NCBI GenBank assembly: GCA_945900705.1
Contig: CAMDKJ010000104.1
Coordinates: forward strand, 1-6,184
Direction of reading: 5' to 3'
Source: Bifidobacterium breve
Lineage (GTDB): Bacteria; Actinomycetota; Actinomycetes; S36-B12
Length of the DNA stretch: 6,184 bases
Shown one piece after another: positions 1 to 6,051 of this stretch. The notes beneath the pieces were generated by a model. The model was not told the origin of the DNA. It did not search any database and saw nothing but the letters and a program-made list of their open reading frames with translations. Numbering within the stretch: position 1 is the first letter of the stretch; every line of letters begins with the position of its first letter. Both the position numbers and the translations under genes were made by a program.

Positions 1-129
1 AACCTACGCGGTGGCGAGATCACCGACGTGCGCCGCCGCCTCGATGCTGTTAGTCAGACCGGTGGCTCACTGCCGATCCCGAAGGGGCCGATGCCGACGA
101 GTACCCGATCGGCGCGCCGCCCTCGCTAA
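1..129 (+). CDS. 3' end of an unidentified gene (possible DUF4191-type protein), partial
   Basis: An open frame runs from the left edge to a TAA at 127-129 and encodes the last 42 residues of a protein. The visible part is basic, with a run of arginines (DVRRRLDAV), a segment PIPKGPMP and the C-terminus SARRPR. Its stop overlaps by four bases the stop of the convergent RDD gene, a compact tail-to-tail arrangement typical of real neighbouring genes. In many actinobacteria the gene between lipA and the RDD gene next to glnA encodes a DUF4191 membrane protein; the position and the Pro/Lys/Arg-rich tail fit that, but the family call rests on remembered gene order and not on a diagnostic motif. 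The 5' part lies outside the window. I am fairly sure it is coding and unsure of its identity. Confidence 0.5.
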   Translation, partial: NLRGGEITDVRRRLDAVSQTGGSLPIPKGPMPTSTRSARRPR

Positions 130-539
130 ATAGCGACTCCGCGCCCGCGCGTTCGAATAACAACACTTCCAACGGCACGATCTTGCAGGCCACGGCCAGT
201 TGAGTCATAAATCAAAGCTGGGATCACGCAGCAGACGAGCACCGTCCGAAGGGCGATACGCCACAGCGATAGCCGCCCCCCACCCAATCGAATTACTGAA
301 ATGCCCATGATGCGTTGGCCAAATGAGGCCGACATCAACCAAGTGAACAAGATCACCTCAGCTGCGAAGAGCAAAAGCACGGTGATCGACCCTTCGGCGG
401 AGCCATAGGCCACCTGGCCGAAGAACACTCGGGACAAGAGGATGCAGGCGAGCCAATCCAGGCAAATTGCCGCCACCCGGCGACCGAGCCCAGCTGGCTC
501 CTCCGGCTTTGTCTTTGGGTCTGGTGTGGCTGAAGTCAC
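126..539 (-). CDS. RDD-family integral membrane protein
   Basis: This encodes a 137-residue membrane protein of the RDD family, whose biochemical function is mostly unknown; some relatives have been linked to ion transport. Three elements of the family are visible. An N-terminal Arg/Asp segment (GRRVAAICLDWLA, residues 19-31) opens the first hydrophobic helix, about 22-40. The central motif SFGQRIMGISVIR (72-84) follows a second hydrophobic stretch, about 51-70. The C-terminal GLQDRAVGSVVIRT (117-130) follows a third helix, about 92-112. The start is a GTG at 537-539 with a G-rich stretch immediately upstream, too close for an ideal ribosome site, but no better in-frame start exists and the conserved region begins at residue 18. 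It is transcribed divergently from glnA and shares its 5' control region. RDD genes beside glnA are common in actinobacteria, so this is probably native conserved context. Confidence 0.85.
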   Translation of the reverse strand: MTSATPDPKTKPEEPAGLGRRVAAICLDWLACILLSRVFFGQVAYGSAEGSITVLLLFAAEVILFTWLMSASFGQRIMGISVIRLGGGRLSLWRIALRTVLVCCVIPALIYDSTGRGLQDRAVGSVVIRTRGRGVAI

Positions 540-577
540 TCCCCCACGTTACCGGGAGACGAAATTGATGCAATTTT

Positions 578-615
578 TTAACACGACCGAAACAGTAGGG
601 ATACACCCATGACAT
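578..615 (+). promoter_or_regulatory. Putative GlnR-type nitrogen operator upstream of glnA
   Basis: Four five-base half-sites occur at exact 11-base periodicity: TTAAC (578-582), GAAAC (589-593), GATAC (600-604) and GACAT (611-615), each separated by six bases. This matches the layout of the GlnR box of Streptomyces and Mycobacterium (gTnAC-N6-GaAAC repeats), in which the OmpR-like regulator GlnR controls glnA and other nitrogen genes. The second half-site matches the consensus exactly, the first and third differ at one specified base each, and the fourth is weak. The site lies between the divergent RDD gene and glnA, about 110 bases before the preferred glnA start. Regulation by GlnR is inferred; no glnR gene is in the window. 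Confidence 0.6.
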
Positions 616-672
616 GGCCTTTGCCTACGGTTTCGGGTATCCGGAGGCATCAGCCACCGTGCGAGGCGAGAA

Positions 673-695
673 CCCCGTGGGATAAACCCACAGGG
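673..695 (+). other. Small stem-loop in the glnA leader
   Basis: CCCC-GTGGG (673-681) pairs with CCCAC-A-GGG (687-695) around an ATAAA loop. This gives an eight-pair stem interrupted by one C/A mismatch. It lies about 30 bases before the glnA GTG start and about 20 bases before its ribosome binding site. There is no T-run after it, so it is not an intrinsic terminator. It could affect mRNA stability or translation, or be incidental; I do not recognise it as a known riboswitch class. Confidence 0.35.
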
Positions 696-713
696 CAAAT
701 GCGTGGAAAAGTC

Positions 714-720
714 AGGGAGG
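714..720 (+). promoter_or_regulatory. Ribosome binding site fixing the glnA start
   Basis: AGGGAGG ends five bases before the GTG at 726. This strong site, with the match of the following residues (FKNSTEVLSYIKGEGVKFVDVRF) to usual GlnA N-termini, favours 726 over the ATG at 609, which has no such site and falls inside the operator-like array. Confidence 0.8.
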
Positions 721-725
721 ATTTC

Positions 726-2150
726 GTGTTCAAGAATTCAACTGAGGTACTGAGTTACATCAAGGGCGAAGGCGTGAAGTTCGTCGACGTGCGGTTTATT
801 GATCTGCCCGGCGTGATGCAGCACTTCAATATGCCCGTGGAGTCATTTGACCAGTCGGTATTCGACGACGGTCTAATGTTTGACGGATCATCCATCCGCG
901 GTTTCCAGGCTATCCATGAATCAGACATGAAGCTGATCCCGGATCCTTCAACCGCTTTCATCGACCCGTTCCGCAATGCCAAGACACTGGTCATGAATTT
1001 CTCGATCCTTGACCCATTCACCGACGAGCGCTACAGCCGTGACCCACGCAACGTGGCAGCAAATGCAGAGTCCTACCTGGCCTCAACAGGTATTGCCGAC
1101 ACTGTCTATTTCGGCGCTGAAGCTGAGTTCTACGTCTTTGACGACGTTAGATTTGAAACCAATCAGCATGAGTCGTATTACCACATCGACTCGGTCGAAG
1201 GCGCTTGGAATACCGGACGCGTCGAAGAGGGCGGCAACCGCGGCTACAAGACCCGCTACAAGGGCGGCTACTTCCCCGTCCCGCCGGTTGACCACTTCGC
1301 TGACATCCGCGACGACATGGTTGAGAAACTAATTCAGGTCGGTCTCCACGTCGAGCGTTCACACCACGAGGTTGGTACCGCCGGTCAAGGTGAAATCAAC
1401 TACCGGTTCAATTCACTGCAAAAAGCTGCCGACGAGCTCATGCTCTTCAAGTACATCATCAAAAATGTCGCCTGGGCACACGGCAAGACCGCGACTTTCA
1501 TGCCCAAGCCACTCTTCGGTGATAACGGCTCGGGGATGCACTGCCACCAGTCACTGTGGAAGAACGGTGAGCCACTGTTCTATGACGAGCGCGGCTACGG
1601 CGGTCTTTCGGATATCGCGCGCTGGTACATCGGTGGTCTCCTGCACCATGCGCCATCGTTGCTGGCGTTCACCAACCCGACCGTGAACTCCTACCACCGC
1701 TTGGTACCCGGCTACGAAGCCCCGGTTAACCTCGTTTACTCCGCTCGCAACCGCTCGGCCTGCATCCGGATCCCAGTGACCGGCAACTCCCCGAAGGCCA
1801 AGCGCATTGAGTTCCGGGTGCCTGATCCATCAAGTAACCCTTACTTGGCCTTCTCTGCCCAAATGATGGCAGGCCTTGATGGCATCAAGAACAAGATCGA
1901 GCCGCACGCCCCGGTCGACAAGGATCTCTATGAGTTGCCGCCGGACGAAATGGCCAGCATCCCCCAGGTACCTGGCTCCCTACCGGCGGTTCTGGAAGCC
2001 CTAGAAGCCGATAACGAGTACCTACAGGCCGGCGGGGTCTTCCCGAGCGACTTGATCGAAACTTGGATAGATTACAAGCGCACTAAAGAAATCGATCCAA
2101 TTCGTATGCGGCCACATCCGCATGAATTCGAGCTCTACTACGACATCTGA
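726..2150 (+). CDS. glnA: Glutamine synthetase, type I (GlnA)
   Basis: This enzyme makes glutamine from glutamate and ammonia with ATP, the main cytoplasmic entry of ammonium into metabolism, and works as a dodecamer. From the GTG at 726 the product has 474 residues, the normal family length. Visible motifs in order are the N-terminal beta-grasp domain with DVRFIDLPGVMQHF (21-34), the DGSS loop (53-56), the metal-binding EAEFY (Glu132 and Glu134), HHEVG (Glu215) and GQGEINY (Glu223), and the substrate and ATP region FGDNGSGMHCHQS (264-276). KDLYELPPDE carries Tyr402, equivalent to the tyrosine adenylylated by GlnE in GSI-beta enzymes, so post-translational control is expected. The C-terminus HPHEFELYYDI is typical. 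The closest resemblance I recognise is to actinobacterial GlnA1/GlnA. It appears monocistronic, with a GlnR-like operator upstream and a terminator downstream. The frame stays open back to 609, but that extension is probably leader. Confidence 0.97.
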   Translation: MFKNSTEVLSYIKGEGVKFVDVRFIDLPGVMQHFNMPVESFDQSVFDDGLMFDGSSIRGFQAIHESDMKLIPDPSTAFIDPFRNAKTLVMNFSILDPFTDERYSRDPRNVAANAESYLASTGIADTVYFGAEAEFYVFDDVRFETNQHESYYHIDSVEGAWNTGRVEEGGNRGYKTRYKGGYFPVPPVDHFADIRDDMVEKLIQVGLHVERSHHEVGTAGQGEINYRFNSLQKAADELMLFKYIIKNVAWAHGKTATFMPKPLFGDNGSGMHCHQSLWKNGEPLFYDERGYGGLSDIARWYIGGLLHHAPSLLAFTNPTVNSYHRLVPGYEAPVNLVYSARNRSACIRIPVTGNSPKAKRIEFRVPDPSSNPYLAFSAQMMAGLDGIKNKIEPHAPVDKDLYELPPDEMASIPQVPGSLPAVLEALEADNEYLQAGGVFPSDLIETWIDYKRTKEIDPIRMRPHPHEFELYYDI

Positions 2151-2198
2151 TCGCACAGGATCCCTTTCGCGTCGATTCGCCTCGCGTGCAAGGGGGGA

Positions 2199-2226
2199 GG
2201 GGCGGGTCACTTCGGTGGCCCGCCCC
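2199..2226 (+). terminator. Intrinsic terminator of glnA with UUCG tetraloop
   Basis: GGGGCGGGTCAC (2199-2210) and GTGGCCCGCCCC (2215-2226) form a 12-pair stem with one T-G wobble, closed by a C(TTCG)G tetraloop, an unusually stable hairpin. It is followed by GCTTTTCTC, a modest T tract. It lies 48 bases after the glnA stop and 16 bases before the stop of the convergent amidase gene. On the minus strand the stem is followed by a C-run before two Ts, so it is a poorer terminator for the amidase. Confidence 0.88.
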
Positions 2227-2242
2227 GCTTTTCTCAGTGCGC

Positions 2243-3550
2243 CTAAGTTTCCTTAAGGAAGCTCGGATGCAAAGCACCTACCCCAAGAGCCCGCTCGGCC
2301 TGAGACATGGCGGTGATGAGGGTAGATTCTTGATCTCTTTTTGCGACAAACCCAAGCCCCACAGGCAGTCCTGAAACTAATCCCATTGGTATTGTTCCAA
2401 TTGGTGTACCTGCGATTGCTGGCGCTTGCGTTATCCAACTTGCAGATTCGTGTTCATCACCATTCAAAAGTGAACTTTCCCAAGCTGGGCCATAAGTACA
2501 GCCAATTAATATATCGACGTCTTCGAAGCCGCGGGCGAGAGTCCGTTCAGCCCAACTCAAATTTCTATTTCGCGATATGAGATATTCAGTTTTCCTAGTT
2601 TCAAATTCGAGTGCCTTTTCAAAGAGTTCTTGCCCAAAATAGTGAAGCTCGGCCGTAGAGTTCAGGCGGTTGAACATTACGATTTCTTTTAGTGTTGAAA
2701 CCCGCGCACCTGGCCTATTCGCCAAGTATCTTTGAATCCCCTCACCAAGTTCAAAAAGTAAGACCATCAACTCATCGTCGTTTTCAACAGCTTCTGGTGG
2801 TGTCAACTCTACGTCTGCTAATTTGAAACCAGTTCTCTCGAGTCGTTCCAGGGATTCTTCAAAAAGCGAATTAACATCGGAATTCGTTGTCATCCATTGG
2901 CGAACTACGCCGACCCGCAAGTTGTCATCCGCATTTGCTGCCACAACGTACTTTGTGCTCGCAGTCAATACATCGAGCAATAGTGAAGCTTGCAACACAG
3001 TTTGCGCCATGGGCCCGGGTGAATCCTGACTGGCGCTAATGGGGATCATCCCATCACGCGGGATACTCCCAACAGTAGGTTTAATACCGATGCATCCGTT
3101 CAACGATGCCGGGCAAACTATGGATCCATCCGTTTCCGAACCAATTGCCCACTGAGTTAAGCCTGCTGCAACTGCTGCCCCAGAGCCCGATGATGAGCCG
3201 CCCGCACTTTGCCCATGTTTCCAAGGATTTGCGGTTAAACCGCCAACGGCTGACCATCCACTTGTAGCTTTACTGGATCGGATATTTGCCCACTCTGATA
3301 AATTCGTTGCCCCAATGATAATCGCCCCTGCTTCACGTAACCTTCGGGCGATGGTTGAATCTTGTAATACAGGAGTATTCACCAGCGCTAAAGATCCAGC
3401 AGTCGCTGGTAAACCTCGAGCCTCGATGTTGTCCTTGATTAGGATCGGCAGGCCTCGAAGCGGAAGATCCAAGGCACCCTGGTCGAAACGAAAAGCCTGC
3501 TCCAATGCATCATCAGCGAGGGCAAGCACAGAGTTGAGTGTGTAGCCCCC
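2243..3550 (-). pseudogene. Amidase-signature family hydrolase, 5'-truncated
   Basis: This is an amidase-signature (AS) family protein; members hydrolyse amide bonds with a Ser-cisSer-Lys triad and include GatA and many catabolic amidases, so the substrate cannot be named. Numbered from the GTG at 3529 (428 residues), the catalytic Lys is K32 in LIKDNI, the cis-Ser lies in GGSSSGSGAAVAAG (110-123), and the nucleophile is Ser136 in SETDGSIVCP. A helix motif FNRLNS...LHYFGQELFEKA and the terminal GTPIGTIPMGLVSGLPVGLGF are also typical. The homologous frame continues upstream of 3529 (GGYTLNS, to about 3550), then runs into the Cas9 junction and reaches a stop at 3581-3583 with no start codon. 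The N-terminal segment before the Lys is normally 70 residues or more, so several dozen residues are missing and no good ribosome site precedes the GTG. The gene is richer in A+T than its flanks, suggesting acquisition. The triad is intact, but activity is doubtful. Confidence 0.82.
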
Positions 3551-3559
3551 TTTGTCTAG

Positions 3560-4200
3560 GAGGATGTGCAGGAACTTCGGCTATGGATGGAGCTAAACCC
3601 GAACGACCCACTGAATCGGTGCTGCCCTTACACCGGGGAGCAGATCAGTATCAGTCGTTTGTTCTCAAGGGAAGTCGAGATCGAGCACATTCTGCCGTTC
3701 TCCCGAACCCTTGATGACTCTCTAAACAACAAGACGGTGGCGATGGTGCGCGCAAACCGCGATAAGGGCGACCGGACCCCGTACGAGGCGTTCGGACACT
3801 CACCTAATGGCTATGACTACGCGGGGATACTCGAGCGTGGCCACTTCATGCCGAAAGGCAAGGGATACCGCTTCGCACCCGACGGCTACGCGCATTGGCT
3901 CCGAAGCGACCAGGACTTCCTTGCTCGCGCCCTCAACGACACTGCGCACATCTCAAGGATCGCGAAGGAATACCTGCAACTCATCTGCCCCGGTGAGGTG
4001 TGGGTGGTACCCGGTCGACTCACCGGACAACTGCGCCGGAAGTGGGAGCTCAACAACATTCTGCACGACAGTGCGGAAAAGAACCGCGCCGATCACCGAC
4101 ACCACGCCATCGACGCGGTCATCATCGGTTTTAAGGACCGTGCCACTCTTCAACAGTTCGCCAAGGCCAGTGGCCAAGGCAAAGACCTCACCACCCAACT
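3560..4200 (+). pseudogene. cas9: Cas9 fragment (HNH and RuvC-III), truncated at both ends
   Basis: About 210 codons encode the central-to-late part of a Cas9 RNA-guided nuclease, most like compact type II-C forms. Numbering from the GTG at 3566, the entry segment NRCCPYTGEQIS leads to the HNH motif VEIEHILPFSRTLDDSLNNK (37-56), with His41 as the probable catalytic residue, then DKGDRTPYEAFG. After an alpha-helical stretch, RRKWELNNILHD leads to the RuvC-III motif ADHRHHAIDAVIIGF (175-189), with His179/180 and Asp183. Missing are RuvC-I, the bridge helix, the recognition lobe, RuvC-II and the C-terminal PAM-interacting region; full type II-C proteins are roughly 1000-1100 residues. A stop at 3557-3559 lies just upstream and the GTG has no properly spaced ribosome site. 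The frame stays open to 4468, but past about 4200 it is a shadow of a transposase. No stop or frameshift lies within the conserved part. It cannot be a working Cas9. Confidence 0.88.
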
Positions 4201-4215
4201 GAAGAGCGCCCCCCG

Positions 4216-4500
4216 ACTTACTCCCATCAAGGACAGCAGTGCAAGGAGCACCTGCGCCGTCTCCTCGCCGCCCACGGACCGACCCGCTTCAGCCGCCACG
4301 AGACCGCCCGCCTGGCCTCAACGGTCGAGCGCTGGTGGACGGAGATCGAGGGGTTCCTCGAGCTCGGCATCACCAACGCCCGGACCGAGGGCCACAACCG
4401 CGTCATCAAGCAGATCAAACGCGTCGCATGCGGGTTCCGCAACCAGACAAACTACGAACGGCGCATAATGCTCCACAGCGCGACCCGCAGGGCCGCGTGA
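4216..4500 (+). pseudogene. ISL3-family transposase, 3' fragment
   Basis: In the frame ending with TGA at 4498-4500, one base-shifted from the Cas9 frame, about 90 codons encode the C-terminus of an ISL3-family DDE transposase. The diagnostic stretch is ERWWTEIEGFLELGITNA followed by RTEGHNRVIKQIKRVACGF and RNQTNYERRI, including the conserved TNA-x-TEG-x-NR block with the last catalytic Glu. The upstream part, KEHLRRLLAAHG, resembles the segment normally found some 40 residues before the WW motif; here the spacing is shorter, so a small internal deletion is possible. The rest of the protein, normally more than 400 residues, is absent, and the left side fuses to the Cas9 fragment between about 4195 and 4240. 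This is a dead remnant. Confidence 0.82.
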
Positions 4501-4516
4501 ACCGCCAGCGGCCGAA

Positions 4517-4540
4517 CACCCCGCTTAAGTGCGAAGAGCC
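4517..4540 (-). repeat. Putative right terminal inverted repeat of the ISL3-family element
   Basis: Read inward from the right, on the minus strand, this begins GGCTCTTCGCACTTAAGC. ISL3-family elements of actinobacteria commonly have terminal repeats of about 24-25 bases that begin GGCTCTTC. The position just after the transposase stop supports the call. No left partner is present in the window, so the boundary is inferred from one side only. Confidence 0.65.
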
Positions 4541-4551
4541 CCGTAAGGGAG

Positions 4552-4557
4552 GGGAGG
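4552..4557 (+). promoter_or_regulatory. Ribosome binding site of the 4565 gene
   Basis: GGGAGG inside a purine-rich run (4548-4557) ends seven bases before the GTG at 4565, supporting that start. An ATG at 4558 opens only a 12-codon frame. The site lies just outside the IS end at 4540, so any native promoter upstream was probably displaced or replaced. Confidence 0.65.
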
Positions 4558-4564
4558 ATGTCAA

Positions 4565-6046
4565 GTGGTAAAACACGCGCTATGGGCTGGGCGTAAGCGA
4601 CAAGTGGCCCTCGGGTTGGCTGCTTTGCTTGGACTCGGCCTGCTGGCGACGACTACGTTCCCCGGGGCTTTCGGCCGGTTGGGCCCGCCCGAGTCGTTCA
4701 CTCCGCTATCCCTTGGCTGCCTGGCCACCCCGCACGCCTCGATATCCGGCATTGCCACGCCCTACACCTGCGTCGACTCGGGTCTGCGTCCAGATCCAGA
4801 TGGTTTCGTCTTCGCGAATTGGGGCGGGCTGAGCCCCGGCGAGGAGATCGACACTGAGGAGATGATTCGCCTATTCGGCTCCAAGTCGGTGTGCATCAAC
4901 CGCCACCGTGCAACTTGCACGCCGAATAGGGCCGCCCGCAATTGGGCTGACCAGACGAATGCGGCCTTGGCGAACGGGCGGTGCGAGGGCATGAGTGTGG
5001 AGGCCGCACGAATATTCATCGAGCCGGGTGAACTACGGGCTATCGATCCGAAGGCATTGCGGGTCGCGGAGTTGACTAGGGCCGATGCGCAGGTCGTCGA
5101 CAACATCAATTACTGGTGGGCCACCCAGTTGATGCCCGAGGTGGCGGCGGCGGCGATGGCCACCCGGGGGCTGCAACCGTCGCAGATCCTGCACGATGTG
5201 ACCGTGGGCCTGCAAGAGGGCGCCTCATACACGATGGGCCTGTACAGCCAGCAAAGCGGCCATGCGGTAACCCCGTTCGCGGTCACCTTCCAAGAGCCGT
5301 TCTACTCGATCTGGGTGTACGACTCGAACAACCCTGGGGTACCCGGTCGGATCCAGGTGCAGACCGACCGCCAGATCTGGCTCTACTCCGAGACGCCGGC
5401 GGCCGAGCAGGCTGCTGATATCAGCGGGCGGGGCCCTGGCAGCCTGGAGTACACGCCCATGGCGGTGCGTGAGCGCACCTTCGGCGCCCCATTTGGCGAG
5501 GATTCGAGAACCGACCCGGACGCTTTTGCAATCACGGCGACGGCCGACAGCTCATCAGCGGACGTGGATCTTGTGCTGACGGCGCCAACCTGGTCGGTGG
5601 CCACCAGGCAACTTGACTACGACCAACTTGCGTCCATACCTGATGGCGTGGTGGTGCGGGTCCTGCAAACCGGCTCCGGCCACGGCACCCTTGCCTTCGT
5701 CCGCGACCCGGAACCCCTCACCGTCAGCGCCACGATAAATATCGCCAGCGTCGGTTTCCAGGTAACCGTTGACGGTCCGCAGATCCCGTGGGTGCAAATC
5801 CAAGCGTTCCCCGTGCTCGTCGCCCAGAAGCGGGCCGCCAGGGCCCCGTTCACGATGCAGGTAACCGCGGACAAGGGGATCACTATCACCGTTGCCCCCG
5901 GGGCCCAAGTGGAAGTCAGCGCCCAAGATGATGGCCGGCAACCTGAGCAGGTAACTGCATCCGGGCCCGCCACCATAGTGGCCGCCCCGAACCCCGCTAC
6001 CGGCAAGATTCAGATCAGCAAGACCCAGCCGGCACCGCCAACCTGA
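4565..6046 (+). CDS. Predicted exported protein with papain-like Cys/His/Asp motifs
   Basis: This 493-residue protein does not match a family I can name with certainty. The N-terminus has basic residues (GRKRQ, 9-13) and a hydrophobic stretch (14-30), a signal peptide or signal anchor, so the rest probably lies outside the membrane. Cys110 and Cys118 may form a disulfide. Three motifs in the correct order for a papain-fold cysteine hydrolase are seen: NGRCEGMSVEAARIF (Cys140 at a helix start), SGHAVTPFAV (His233) and IWVYDSNNPG (Asp253 with Asn255/256). These suggest a cysteine peptidase-like domain at about 100-270. The remainder (about 330-490) alternates short hydrophobic strands with turns (VTVDGPQIPWVQIQAF, GITITVAPGAQVEVSAQ) and is probably beta-rich, possibly for surface binding. 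The GTG start has a good ribosome site. It converges with the 6052-6184 gene, five bases apart. High GC and a long clean frame show it is intact. Confidence 0.8.
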   Translation: MVKHALWAGRKRQVALGLAALLGLGLLATTTFPGAFGRLGPPESFTPLSLGCLATPHASISGIATPYTCVDSGLRPDPDGFVFANWGGLSPGEEIDTEEMIRLFGSKSVCINRHRATCTPNRAARNWADQTNAALANGRCEGMSVEAARIFIEPGELRAIDPKALRVAELTRADAQVVDNINYWWATQLMPEVAAAAMATRGLQPSQILHDVTVGLQEGASYTMGLYSQQSGHAVTPFAVTFQEPFYSIWVYDSNNPGVPGRIQVQTDRQIWLYSETPAAEQAADISGRGPGSLEYTPMAVRERTFGAPFGEDSRTDPDAFAITATADSSSADVDLVLTAPTWSVATRQLDYDQLASIPDGVVVRVLQTGSGHGTLAFVRDPEPLTVSATINIASVGFQVTVDGPQIPWVQIQAFPVLVAQKRAARAPFTMQVTADKGITITVAPGAQVEVSAQDDGRQPEQVTASGPATIVAAPNPATGKIQISKTQPAPPT

Positions 6047-6051
6047 TCAGG

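Larger units (their letters stand above)
4216..4540 (+). mobile_element. Right-end remnant of an ISL3-family insertion sequence
   Basis: This combines the truncated transposase and the terminal repeat that follows it. The transposase reads toward the right end, and its stop is 16 bases from the start of the repeat, normal ISL3 geometry. The left end, with its inverted repeat and the matching 8-bp target duplication, is missing, so the element is immobile and its insertion site cannot be proven. If the end is at 4540, the right target-duplication copy would be 4541-4548. Confidence 0.72.

Noticed and set aside
3560..4200. IscB or another HNH protein instead of Cas9
   Set aside because: The EHILPFSRTLDDSLNNK block, DKGDRTPYE and the DHRHHAIDAVI motif at their observed spacing match type II-C Cas9 much better than the shorter IscB layout.
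4201..4212. GAAGAGCGCC as a second copy of the IS end
   Set aside because: It shares only a few bases with the repeat at 4517-4540 and has the same orientation as the right end, not the inverted orientation expected for a left end.
3566..4468. A single intact 300-residue Cas9-like protein
   Set aside because: Only the first 210 or so residues resemble Cas9. The rest is Ser/Arg/Pro-rich out-of-frame translation of an ISL3 transposase that reads clearly in another frame.
3540..4565. CRISPR array or tracrRNA near the Cas9 fragment
   Set aside because: I saw no regularly spaced direct repeats of 30-40 bases on either strand, and no repeat/anti-repeat pair can be identified without an array.
4239..4571. 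A 110-residue plus-strand gene (MQGAPAPSPRRP...)
   Set aside because: It is Arg/Pro-rich low-complexity translation overlapping the ISL3 fragment and the terminal repeat, without family features; it is a shadow frame in GC-rich DNA.
5555..6006. Minus-strand reading frames of about 130 codons opposite the 4565 gene
   Set aside because: They lack recognisable domains and lie wholly within a clean plus-strand gene with a good ribosome site; typical antisense shadows in GC-rich DNA.
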